Assembly: GCA_963921825.1 (NCBI GenBank)
Contig: OY997594.1
Span: forward strand, 65,333,675 to 65,397,674
Direction: 5' to 3'
Length of the DNA: 64,000 nt
From: Erodium maritimum
Taxonomy: Eukaryota > Streptophyta > Magnoliopsida > Geraniales > Geraniaceae
Shown here: positions 23,101 through 33,946 of the stretch, in pieces
Numbering within the stretch: position 1 is the stretch's first letter
How the letters are laid out: the number at the start of each line of letters is the position of its first letter
Translations under genes and position numbers: made by a program
Notes under the pieces: model-generated
The model's database searches: none
What the model saw: only the letters and a program-made list of their open reading frames with translations
Told to the model about the DNA's origin: nothing

Positions 23101-26100
23101 TCGACTCCCATTCTAATAGTCAGAACAATCTGTTTTAAATAAGTGGTGTAGTTTGTCAGAGAAATTTGCACTTCACCTTTATGGAAGGCCCTTGGGCATC
23201 CATCACAAAGTAAAAGATTGCCACCATCTAAACAGATTGTGCATAGGCTATCATTATCATTAGAAGAGTACTTTCGACCCCTTGAGAGAGATAATGCCAA
23301 TTCATGGAGAGACACTCCATTAGAAGTGTAAATGTATGAATAGCTGCCAATTACAATAAGAAATATAATCAAATTTACATCAGCTTACAGTAAAGTAATA
23401 GACACCCCAGATGGTGACAATATCTCAAATAGAAACTTACGGTTTTCTACGTGAACCCCAACCAGCATGAGCTTCAAACTGTGAGGGGCTAACCTGTAAA
23501 TAGAATGCAAACAATATGAATAACTCTTGTATAATAACCAGGAACTACAACTCAATGAATAGTACTAATGAAAAATAGATACCTCAGAGTTGCAGCAACA
23601 ACACAATATTCCAAACGGTGTTTTGAAACCATCAAGCAGTTTCTGTCAAGAATAAGTAATAAATATCACAATTTAATAACCAAAGGTTATATTATCAGAC
23701 ACAATTCTTATAATTAACAACCTGCCCACAACCAAAATACGCTACTTCAGATCCGTCAGGCAATCCACCTTTCTCAAAAACCAACTTATGCAGCCTTTGA
23801 TCTCTGGAGGATAAATGTACCAAAAGAGCAACATGTGGTTATATATCTGCCATAAATAAACCAAAACATCCAGGTTCTATATCTGATAAGATTTTGAAAA
23901 TAAAGAAGACCAACTTCATGGTTATCTTCTGTTGATTCCTAGGCTGCAATGTGGAAGGAAGAAAAATAAGTGTCATAAATCATAGACACAACCTTTTCGA
24001 AATTTTCCCTACATTCCGTTCACAGGCCTTGGCAGAGATCTTTGATTCAACAAATGGTTTCACTGACCTGAAATAATAGTGAAAGGGTAAATAGTATCCA
24101 AAATACATGTCATGATCAAGGTTGTAAAAAACACTAGACGCAAGTCAGACGGATAGGGCCTTCGGGGATTAACCGTATATGTATTTTTCTATTTTTAAAA
24201 TTTTACTTAACTAAAAGATTTTGTATACACAATTAAAATATAAAGTATACCATATAAAAAATAATAACAAATATTTAAGACAAAGAACATATATATGGTG
24301 TATACATATTACATTACAAAGTTAGTTATAGAAACAAATACAGTGTCAATAGTGTTATAGATGTACAAAATAACATTTGAATGTGTTTATCAAAATACAT
24401 TTGAATAATATGTTAACAGAGATACTATTGACTAGGAAGGAAGAAACGACTTGTTTGAAGTTGGAACATAAGAAGTTCAAGTGAAGAATAAACAACATAT
24501 ACTTTTGTTTTTTTAAAATATTAGCAAAAAGGAAATACCATCCGACCCACCCAGATCTGACTTGAACCACCTAGACCCAGCTACCCAAACAAAACGCTTC
24601 ACCGACTTGAACCGCCCGATTGTAACAAATTGGGTCGGTGTTGTAAAAATCGGCCCCTAGGCATTTTACAACACTGGTCAAAATAATAGACAATGAAGGG
24701 CATGATGTTCATCATTTTCCAGAAATGTAAACCAAAAAATATAATGCTGAGATATGGACAGAAAAAAACTCAGATAACAGAGACACCAACCTTTTCGATA
24801 CCTTCCCTTTACTCTTTTTAGTGGCCTTTCCAGAGGATTTTGATTTGATAAATGTTTTCTCAGACCTGAAATAGAAAGGGGAAAATAGTATCCAACAAAC
24901 AAGTATGTTACTTACTTGCTAACGCTGAAAGCAGAAACCTGAACAAAAAATACTCTAAACCCCAATAAATAACAAGATAACAGCAATACCAACTTTTTTG
25001 TTTTATTCCGCCGATTCTTATCATCTGAAGAAACACTCGGAGATAGAGATGCACTTCCCAAGGACTTTAACACTGGAACTGATTTTGATGACCTGAAATA
25101 TTACAGAATGAGTGCTTTAAGTGATTAGAATGGTTAAACTTACTCCATCCCAAAAGCGTAAGCTATTAGGTGGATCCTTTTAACGTAGGACACTTCAATA
25201 CTCCACTCTTGTGCAGGCTGAACTACAAAAAGGGCCTCGCACATGGACCAAGAATATATGAAAGGAGAGAAAGCACAAATGGGTTACATGCCCAATACCA
25301 AACCAGACTCTTTAAGTGATAATGGTTTATACTTGGGCATAGCTACCTGAGAATTTTGCTCCTTTTAATGGGGGACACTTTAACAAAAATGAATAATACA
25401 ACTATAAAAATAGGCATAAAGGCAAAGAAAAAAAAAACAAGCAAGAACCATTTTCATTCCAGAAAATGAGATGCTAACCTTGGGGTAGATCTATGAGGAG
25501 GTTCATCCCAAGAGATACGAACTGAAGCAGTCTCGGGGAACTTCGGGACCCGAGCTGGTTCTTGTGACCTAAATAATTCAAACATCAGTATAGCTGTTCA
25601 AAACTCATCCAACTCATCGAAACATCAGTACACACATCTATTTCTTCAAAATTTTATAATTAAAACTCATACCTTTAATGCATGCCAAGGTATCATACAA
25701 AGACAGCCCAGTTAGTACTACTATAGTTGTTCAAACGGAACGCAGCCAGCAGGTGTGACCAGTTCAACCAAGACCCAGCAGGAAGCCAGTTCATCTCTTT
25801 GTACCAATCATCTAAACTACATGGTACGAAATGGTCAAAGCCAGCCAACCTAGAGTTTGGTTCTCTTTTTACAATTCATCTAAACTAGATGGTCAAAGCC
25901 AGTCGAACTTGATCCGCACCAGCTCGAGGACAGAAAAATAAAAGGGAGAATTACTAAAAACTGCCCAGATGAATTGGGCACAGACAATAAGCTGCCTAAT
26001 GCTTAAAAACGCGTCATGAGCAGCCCATTGAATGGTGCACTGTCGTCTGTTAAACTCTGACAAATTTGCCCTTGCAGTTCAAAAAGACCATAATACCCTC

Positions 26101-28857
26101 CATTCACTTTTAAATTTTCAACCAAATACCCTAATATTCTCAGATAATATATTTTTTACAAAAATTCAGAATTGACGATAAAAAGTAGTTTTAAAAAATT
26201 AAATTATAATTTTTAGTAGATAATCTATATTTTTTATATAAAATCAGAATTATTTTTGAAAAATTAACATAGATGAATGATCTTTTTTATAATATTTATC
26301 AAAATAATCTGAATTACTTTTAAAAAAATAAAAACTTATTTTTAATAATTGATGATATTTTATAAAATCTGAATATTTAATTTGACAACATTAATTAAAT
26401 CTTAAATCATTTTCAAAAACAAATTCGTTTTGATGAAATAAATGAATAACTTTTTTCTAACACTGAATAAAGAGTTATTATTTTTATACAAAATCGGGAT
26501 GAACAAATAAATTTAGACTGTATATTAAAAAACTGAATAACTTTTTTTATAATATTTCTATAAAATAAAAGAATTGAGATATCTGAAAATTAATTTTGGA
26601 AAATTAAAATTATAAAATTTGATTTATTATTTTTAAACATTAATCAAAAGGTTGGTTTAGGGTTTAGGGGTAGTTTAGGGTTTTTAGAAAATATAAACCC
26701 CATGTGCCAGGCACATGATAAAAAAGAGAATATTCCGTCCATTTTAACAGATATTCTACCATTTTAACATTGACTAGGACAAGCAAAACACACAACATTC
26801 CTAGACAGAGTTAAGACACTAACAAGGCAACCTAAATTGGTGGTAGCTTCAAGATTCTTTATTAAACAGAATCAAATAGTAAATAACTTGTTGGTTTTAC
26901 TAACATTAACATTTAAATCAATGAGCACGATGTAGTATAAAACCGCAATTTAAAGGGCCAAATCCATAGGGTAGCGGCATTGTCATGAGTCATATCGAAT
27001 GCCATCTTGTTTTTACAATATTTCTTCAAATGGAGTGGCAATAAAACTAGTGAGGCATAGGGTTTCTATCAAAAAAGCAACGATTCATAACTGCACACAG
27101 GAGTACAATTTCTATGGGTACACCACAGTAATTGCTATTTTTCTATCTAAATTCACATGTATAATGATATAGTTTAACAGGCAGTATAAAAAGTTATAAG
27201 ATATTGCCATCTCCTAGAATGTAAAAGAAGTTCCATACAAAGAGCCAAAGTAAATCTCATTTCATCATATCAAATATAGATAACGATGATAAAATAACTT
27301 GTTAATAGTGGCTAGCATAATCAAGCAAAAAGCAACTAAGTTCACAGTCAATAGCAATTCAAACTCTGGCAAGAGAGGCAAAAGATAGAGCTCCATGAGG
27401 AAAATCTTAAGAAAAGTAAACCTGATTATTTCACTGGTTGCATGTGGTGGGATACATTGAGGTTCATTTGTCATACATGATTGGCATACAGGCCCTGCTT
27501 TTCCAAAATATTTTGCAGGAAAGGACCCTAGAATCATTGAACAACCATCACAATAAGGGAAGAAACAAACATTTCAGAATTGCATAGTCATCAATTGTTT
27601 GAACATGATAGCCACAAACTGCCATAGTGAACTTCAAATAAAGAGCAAACCTTTGCATCTTTTACAGGCTAAAGTTTCCTCTGTAGGCAAAGAATTCAGG
27701 GCTTTTTGAACTGCTGTTTCCAACAAGTGCAGCGGAGTACCCCTGCAAATTTTCAGTACCTCAAGCAGGCTCTTTCCATTTTCAAAGCAAATATACTGAG
27801 CCGCCCTTTTGTATGATTTACAAGCATGGATCTCAAATTGGGAAGGCGGAATTATCTGCAATGATGAATGAACAAACCCGATAAACAAAAGTGCAGCCCA
27901 CCACCAAACTACCTAGCATACCCGACAGACAAGGGATGCAAGAGAATACTTACATTGCGCCCCTTACACAGAGAACATGAACACAAAATTCCCACATCTG
28001 TAATTGTACCTCGGAGGCCAAATGCCTGCAATTGACAATTCAACCCATATTTGTTGTTGATAGGCTAACAAACGAATGCACTTAAACTAAAAAAGGAAAT
28101 AATCATTTGGTATCAGATTAACCTTCCTTCCGCCCATATACACAACTGGCACCCCCTCAAGCAACCCAGTTTCAAACAACTCTTTGACTGTAGATGGCTT
28201 CTTGTTCAGAATAATCTTTTTTGACATTTTCAATTCCAAATTCTTCTTTGTAGCCGTCAGTCCACTTCCTTCCCCAATTGTCTCCATGTTTACTCCTGGA
28301 GATGATTCCCTCTTTGCAAATTCAGGTAAACTTAATCCATCCTCTATCACCTCAACTTCTACATTATATTCTGTGCTCATATTCAAGTAATTAATTTCCT
28401 CCTCAATCACTACTTGTGTCCACTGAACATCTCCTTCATCAATAAGGGATAGCTCTAGTTTTCTGCTTGGATCCTCATTATCTATAGACTGGTCCAAATT
28501 GTATATGTGCTCTTCAAATGCATCTTCATCCATTTCACACTCAGCACCCACATTGCAGTTTGGTTTAATGGAGTCACGGTCCCGATCCACATCCGAGGAA
28601 GCAAAGTCATTGCTTACAGCTTCCTCAGCAAACTCGTCAAAATAACCAAGCCGTGGCTTCTTTCGCCGAGTATATACAATCAAACAGTCTTCCCTCAAGG
28701 AGCAGTTTAGACTCTCACCGTTAACATTCTCAGAGACCTCTACTGGTGAGCTTGTCTGGATCGAACTCAGAGAATCGGCCCGGGACGCTCGATTTCTTCC
28801 GAGTGAACCAGCCATTTTAGGCTGAACCTCCAAAGCAAAAGCCAACTCGCGCTTCAT
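20160..28857 (-). CDS. PHD-finger/GNAT acetyltransferase-like protein (IDM1-type), 22 coding exons
   Basis: Reading GT-AG introns gives one open frame of 971 residues. Exons: 28857-28123, 28025-27954, 27855-27651, 27527-27422, 25568-25479, 25092-24994, 24865-24791, 24067-23993, 23938-23915, 23803-23722, 23642-23583, 23493-23441, 23343-23177, 23045-22835, 22690-22633, 22484-22428, 22304-22059, 21663-21599, 21499-21443, 21347-21254, 20536-20396, 20303-20160. Residues 1-245 are acidic and low complexity. About 240-335 and 515-575 are two Jas/TIFY-like repeats (each with a PSQFE-HA motif). About 585-625 is a C4HC3 PHD finger (CTICLDGG...LCDGCPRAFHKEC...WYCIYC). About 682-735 is a second, degenerate PHD-like finger. 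About 740-925 is a GNAT fold with the acetyl-CoA loop near HGKGYF. Arabidopsis IDM1/ROS4 relatives acetylate histone H3 in the nucleus and counter DNA methylation; this copy looks closer to the shorter PHD-GNAT paralogues, and its own activity is inferred. Start: first in-frame ATG, 30 nt after a 5'-UTR acceptor. The frame is open upstream to that acceptor. Confidence 0.92.
20740..21130 (+). mobile_element. Possible tRNA-derived SINE in a PHD-gene intron
   Basis: Within the intron 20537-21253, TGCCCAACTGGTCATGCAC resembles a polymerase III A box. GAGTTTAAGTCCC about 35 bp later resembles a B box. The segment ends in an A run (21119-21130). No target duplication was confirmed. Confidence 0.4.
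24117..24676. mobile_element. hAT-like MITE in a PHD-gene intron
   Basis: Ends CAAGGTTGTAAAA and TTTTACAACACTG form an inverted repeat with 5'-CA/TG-3' tips. Flanking 8-mers GTCATGAT (24109-24116) and GTCAAAAT (24677-24684) agree at six of eight. It sits between the two 75-bp exons and does not touch splice sites. Confidence 0.7.
25569..27421. other. Long AT-rich intron of the PHD gene
   Basis: The largest intron of the gene, 1.85 kb. From about 25938 to 26760 the composition shifts to long A/T runs, with a different edge sequence (GGGAGAATTACTAAAAACTG) that looks like an old inserted element. No terminal repeats were found. A short hairpin (CATGTGCC/GGCACATG) lies at 26701-26717. Confidence 0.4.
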
Positions 28858-29260
28858 TAAGCCCGCGTCACGAATCGTCTCCCAAACCTGTAAAGACGAA
28901 GAGAAAAACGAAAATCTATCTCATCCATAGACTCGAAAATCTTCGACACCAAAACATGCAATCTAGGGTTCTAGATCAGATTTGGGCGCGGAATAGATGT
29001 ACCAGGAATCAAAAGAGGGCCATGCGACTTATGGTCAATTGAGAATGAGATATAACAGAAGCAGAAGGAAGGTATCAGCTGGAAAATACTAGGGTTATGG
29101 AAAGGGTTTTGAAGATTTGATCGAAGAAATGAGGAGAAATCTGGGTCTCCTGAAGGTCTCTGTGTTGAAGATGAACTGACCAACTGTGGAAAGAAAAGAG
29201 ACCATCAATGGCACAGTCCGTAAATAACATAAAACTGAAAGTAGCCCGAAATGACCACAA
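28858..29260 (-). promoter_or_regulatory. 5' untranslated region and core promoter of the PHD gene
   Basis: An acceptor (TCTTTACAG, exon resuming at 28887) 30 nt before the ATG indicates an intron in the 5' UTR. A plausible donor is CCTG/GTACAT near 29001. A small upstream ATG with a stop a few codons later lies in the leader (ATGGCCCTCTTT then TGA, near 29020), which could dampen translation. CT-rich leader sequence lies further up. No clear TATA box. Confidence 0.5.
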
Positions 29261-29978
29261 TGCCCCTCAACGTTTACACAGTACCTAAAATAGCCCTTCC
29301 TTCAGCCTCACGATATGCCTTTGGATCACACCCCACTCTCCATACATCTCCCTTTCAGAGCGCCTGTTGTTGCAAGCTCTGTAACGGTTCTGTCACGACG
29401 CGTTGTTGTAAGAGATCGTTGCAGGCGCGTCGTGATAGATTGTCGTAGGATCCTGCAACGATTCGTTCAGTCGTAGCAGTCCTAAGGCTAGTCAGCGGGT
29501 AAATCTCATGCCTACACGTAGCGACAACGAATTTAAAAAAATACAAACAATTTAATTCCAAGTACAAATAATGGCTCTTTACCATTAGTCATGGTTTTTG
29601 CCATTAGAGAAATCATGGTAGGAGGTAGTTGTATGGAGGAGAGAAACTTAAAAATGAACTTCTACCCTGACTCCATATCATTAGTCATAGTATATCATTA
29701 GAGATGCTCAGCACCGACCATCATGTGACCCTTAAGAGCTTCTCCGGCCACCATAGAACTGTTAAGAACATATTGTTCGGTCAAGATTGTAAAAAAACAG
29801 CAACCATGAGTAAAATCGATCAAATAACAACTCCAATCATAATATTTGTTGTTGGCAACATGATGTAGTAATGAATGTAACATTATGAATCATTGTAATT
29901 TAGTCTTATGTTTTCTTAAATAAAGATTACAATTTAGTGACATCGACTATTAATTTACACTGTATGACAATAATAGTG
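29261..29978. other. Intergenic region between PHD gene and UGT
   Basis: Both neighbours are on the minus strand, so this holds the upstream promoter of the PHD gene and the 3' end of the UGT transcript. A perfect 10-bp inverted repeat TCACGACGCG/CGCGTCGTGA lies at 29393-29402 and 29426-29435. Confidence 0.5.
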
Positions 29979-31439
29979 TCATTTAAAAGATAAAATGTCT
30001 TGAATCAAAAGTGTCAGGTTGAGATAGGAAGAGCCACCCTCTTCCATAGCTTGACTTGCCATTTCTCCAAGCCGTTTGGCTCTTCTCCTCCTCTCTTCAC
30101 CTTCCTCTCCTTCATCCATGAGCTTCTCCACAGCTCTCTTCACATCTTCCCTCTTCATCACCACTCCAAACTTCTCTTCATCTCCCCATTTTATAGCAAA
30201 TTTGGATCCCAATCCAACCCCGATCCTCAACACCTCCACGATAAACTTCTCGTTATAGAACTGCTCTGCAAACATCGGCCACGTCATCATCGGCACGCCA
30301 CCACAGATCCCCTCGAGGGTCGAGTTCCACCCGCAGTGCGTCAGGAACCCTCCGATGGCAATGTGGGACAGGATCAGAACCTGTGGGGCCCAACCCTTGA
30401 TCACAAGGCCTTTCCCTCCCACCCTTTCTTCCAAATTTGATATCCACTCCTCTAGCTCCGTCAAGGTCTTGCCTCCGTCTCTGATCACCCAAATGAAGGG
30501 CCTTTCCGACGATTCCAGGCCCGACCCGATTTCGATCTGCTGCTGGGCCGTGAGGCGGGACTGGCTTCCCAAACAGGCGTAGAGCACGGAGCCGGGTCGG
30601 TGCGAATCGAGCCATTTCGAGCATTGGGTCTCGTCGATGGAGGCTTTGTTGCCTCTCTCGGCCTTGTCGGAATCGTCGCTGTTGCAGAGCGAAACGGGTC
30701 CGATGCACCAGACTTTCTGTCCTCTGACCTTGCGTAACTCTTTCACGTATTCAGATTCCAATTCCTCGAAAGTATTGACGACGACCCCGTAAGCCGCGAG
30801 CTCTTTGGTTCTGACCTCTTCGCGGATTGCTCTCATCTCCGGCGGGCCGATCGTGACCGCCGACGGAAGCTGTAATTTGGTTAATTCGACCCGGTCCGGT
30901 AGACCCGGGACGACGAACGGCTCCGATTCGGCGACGGTCTGGTGGACACCCGAATCGAGTATTTTGTGGGTACAGAGGAGAGAGAAGCAGCTGGTTCCGT
31001 CGAATACGAGCCTCGGGATCCGGAACTTTGCGGCGGTGTGGTGGGTCCAGGTTAGGTTCTTGTCGGAGATTATGCAGGTGGGTCGGGGATGAAGGCGGTG
31101 GAGGAGGGCTTCGACGGGTTGCTGGAGGGAATTGGTGCCGGCGATGAGGTTGAGAAAGTGGGATCGAGAAGGGAGAGAGTCCATGCCCTCGCAGCCTTCA
31201 GGCAAGCCGACGGCGGCGGACGGAAAGGGGACGCGGAGGAGGTGGATTGGGAGGCCTGATTGGGCGGCGCGAAGGATGGTGGAGTCGAAGCGCGCGGCGT
31301 TGAGTGGGGTGGTGATGACGGTGGCGGAGACGCCGCGACGAGCCAAGAGCTTGGCCATGTCGATGATTGGGATCATGTGGCCTTGAGCCAGGAAGGGAAT
31401 CAGGACGAAGTGGAGCTGCGAGTGGTCTGGTGAAGCCAT
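29979..31439 (-). CDS. UDP-glycosyltransferase, UGT73 family (group D), intronless
   Basis: 486 residues, the usual size. The frame is open 18 codons further upstream, but the ATG at 31439 gives MASPDHSQLHFVLIPFLAQGHM, the family start. His21 in the AQGHM motif is the expected catalytic base. The N-terminal half binds the acceptor; the C-terminal half holds a full 44-residue PSPG box ([10 protein letters not shown]...HCGWNS...MFAEQ) that binds the sugar nucleotide. Trp at box position 22 and the final Gln favour UDP-glucose. Known UGT73 members glucosylate flavonoids, triterpenes, steroids or hormones in the cytosol; the substrate here cannot be read. The closest feel is UGT73C (FPF/AQGHMIP, GPVSLCN, GGSS). 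No stop or frameshift. Its relative lies at 43039-44538. Confidence 0.95.
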   Translation of the reverse strand: MASPDHSQLHFVLIPFLAQGHMIPIIDMAKLLARRGVSATVITTPLNAARFDSTILRAAQSGLPIHLLRVPFPSAAVGLPEGCEGMDSLPSRSHFLNLIAGTNSLQQPVEALLHRLHPRPTCIISDKNLTWTHHTAAKFRIPRLVFDGTSCFSLLCTHKILDSGVHQTVAESEPFVVPGLPDRVELTKLQLPSAVTIGPPEMRAIREEVRTKELAAYGVVVNTFEELESEYVKELRKVRGQKVWCIGPVSLCNSDDSDKAERGNKASIDETQCSKWLDSHRPGSVLYACLGSQSRLTAQQQIEIGSGLESSERPFIWVIRDGGKTLTELEEWISNLEERVGGKGLVIKGWAPQVLILSHIAIGGFLTHCGWNSTLEGICGGVPMMTWPMFAEQFYNEKFIVEVLRIGVGLGSKFAIKWGDEEKFGVVMKREDVKRAVEKLMDEGEEGEERRRRAKRLGEMASQAMEEGGSSYLNLTLLIQDILSFK

Positions 31440-31960
31440 TGTTCCTCTCTGTTGGAGCTGAGTTGACAATTGAATTTGAGTTTTGCAGTGCACAGAACGT
31501 TATAGATCAAGTCAACGTTCGGGAAAGGTGATGTAAGTGCTTGCGTAAGCATGTGTTGGCACTTGGCAGAGGGTTGTGATGGTCATACTAATAGAGGAAG
31601 ACCATTGTCTTTCGCAAAATTTGATGATGGTCTGAGCCTGAGAGAGTTGGGCTAATGATTCGGGCACTGTGCATTACTTCATCTGTTGATTCTGACAGAT
31701 ACGTGATCATATGGTAGAGAACAAGAGGTTTTGGACTATTTGGAGTATGTTGTGAAATCGTGTAGATAAGATTGAATTTGGATGGAATTAATATCGAAAT
31801 ATCGACTCAAAATACCAAAAATATAAAAATTGGTATGTACGAGTTGGTCATCGAACAAAAAAAAATAATACTTACAACTGAGGATTGAAGAGCAACGAGA
31901 ACTTTTGTTCGTATCTTCGAGAGTGTCCTACGAAATGACGTTGTTGTGTGTTTTTGGTGT
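31440..31960 (-). promoter_or_regulatory. Upstream region of the first UGT
   Basis: Non-coding, no clear TATA box. A TTGACTT word on the minus strand, near 31506-31515, contains a W-box core (TTGAC), the WRKY binding site often found before stress-induced UGT73 genes. This is a short motif, so evidence is weak. Confidence 0.3.
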
Positions 31961-32409
31961 GTCTAACAACACTTACAGCGCGTCGGCACGTAGCGCGACC
32001 CGCGTTTTAACGGTTCGGTGTCGCGAGTCGCGTGTTGTGAATGCGTTTCTTGCAGCACCGAATGTTTTCACGGTTTGGTTTCGCGGTGCGCGGCCCACCG
32101 CTGTAGCAGTTCGTTGGTTCGTGCATCGCGAGTTGCGCTCCGGCCAACCACCTCCCGCCATGTGTCCCCTTTGTTGAAAAAAAAATCCGATCGTTGGGTA
32201 ACGACCGGTGACAGCTATTTTTTTAATTAAAAATATCATATTTTAACCTAAAACAACCCAAATTTCATCTATATAAACACCCCCTCTCTCATTCACCAAA
32301 CCACCAATATTCTCTCAACTTTTTTATCCCAAAAACTAAAATTTCTCTCATAAATTCTGATTCAAAATGTCTGACGATGAGTTGGAAGCCAACATACGGG
32401 TAGTCGAAG

Positions 32410-33946
32410 CAGGGCCGTCCCTACATGTTCGGAGGCCTTAGGCGAGTTTTCTAAAATGGGCCTAAAACGGAAAAAATGTAGATAGGAAAATGTTATTTAC
32501 ACCCATCGATAACATTTAGTTTTTGAAAATACTCTTTATAAGTCAGGAGTTATCAGTAACATTGTCAGCTTTCATTATTCATCAAAAGCACATGGATTCC
32601 GTTAATTTTCTCCAAAAACTGGATGATAAATTTGTCTAATTTGTGGAGAAATTTAATAAAATTTGTAATTTTGTATGCTTTAAATGAATAATGAAAGGTG
32701 GGAGTATTACTGATAATTGCTCACCTATACACACAAGCAGTGGCGGATCTAGCTTTTGTAATGAGGGGGGCACCGATTTATTTTTATTTTTATAATAGAC
32801 ATAAGAATAATATAAAATAGCATTAAAAATATTATTATCGTATAAAAAGATAATAATTAATACTTATTATAAAACATGACGTCGAATTTTCATATTTTGA
32901 AAATGTTGTAAAACACTTTCTCAACGATATAATAAAAAATAAATATATCTTGACGTATACGATATTCATTAGCCTATTACTCGATTTCTTCTTCTTATAA
33001 AAAAATTATAGAATTCGACGATAATACTCTCAACCCTTAAATGATAACTAAACGTATGATATTCTTGAATTTTGAAATAACTTAAATTAATCTTTGACGC
33101 AAATTAAGAAACTTAATTAACGTAAATTATAAAACAATTATGAAAAGTTAAAATTTGAATATAATAAAGAGTAGTATAGGAATGTAAGAAAATTCAATTA
33201 AGAACTTAGAAAAATTAAAATAAAAATAGAATTTTATAAAAAGGAAATAGAAAGAAAATAAATAAAAATATACTGTTTACAGATTTGAGGGGGGCACTTT
33301 TGTTAAAAATATGAAATTTATGGGAAGATACAAAATAACTAAGGTATTATTGTAATTTGTATAAATTTGAGGGGGGGGGGGGGGGGGGGGGGGGGGGGCG
33401 TGCCGCCCCCCAAGTCATGAATAGATCCGCCTATGCACACAAGGTGTTTCTTAAAAATAAAAAGTCACTAAGGTTGCGTTTAGAAAATTATATGTTGAAA
33501 ATAATTATTTATTTATGTTTAGTCAAAATACCGTAGAGTTTATATATATTTTTAGGTAATATAAAAATAGTATATGTGTGTCTTATTAAATTTATATGTA
33601 AATTTAAGATAATAAAATTTTGGTTTAAAAAAAATATTATGTAACAAAATATATTTAATATATCATTTAAAGCTTACAATCATAATTGTTTTAGTTATTT
33701 TTTATAGACTTTTAAGATCAATATATAATGATCAAAAAAAGAAGATGAAAATATATTAAAGAGTTCAAAAAGTACTTATGGAAAATTTTAAAGTTTAAGA
33801 GATAAATTAAATTGTTTAGACATTAATTAAAAAGAGTTAACATCTCTATACAAATTTAGCCATTAATTAAAAATATTTTGGAGGCCTTCTTAAATTATGT
33901 GGCCTTAGGCGAGTGCCTTTCCTGCCAAGTGAAAGGGCCGACACTG
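32410..33946. mobile_element. hAT-type element inside the Harbinger gene
   Basis: Ends CAGGGCCGTCCCTA and (reverse complement) CAGTGTCGGCCCTT are related inverted repeats. Perfect 8-bp duplication AGTCGAAG at 32402-32409 and 33947-33954. The word GGCCTTAGGCGAGT occurs near both ends in direct orientation. It has no coding capacity and contains a second hAT MITE. Confidence 0.92.
32738..33435. mobile_element. hAT MITE nested in the hAT element
   Basis: Starts CAGTGGCGGATCTAG and ends TAGATCCGCCTATG, with a perfect 8-bp duplication CACACAAG (32730-32737, 33436-33443). A relative without its right end lies at 35619-36260. A run of about 28 G at 33371-33400 is a likely source of sequencing and length variation. 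Confidence 0.92.

Noticed and set aside
26701-26717. Short hairpin CATGTGCC/GGCACATG as a Helitron 3' end
   Set aside because: No CTRR end follows within the usual distance.
28971-29183. Upstream coding start for the PHD gene in the 5' leader
   Set aside because: The frame there begins with TTG, not ATG, and would have to splice into the first coding exon; the ATG at 28857 needs no extra assumption.
29471-29520. rRNA-like fragment (CCTAAGGCTAGTCAGC)
   Set aside because: The resemblance is too short and no neighbouring conserved rRNA segment is present.
30000-31386. Several plus-strand frames antisense to the UGT at 29979-31439
   Set aside because: They shadow the GC-rich glycosyltransferase; none has a recognisable domain. 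The same holds for 43112-44473.
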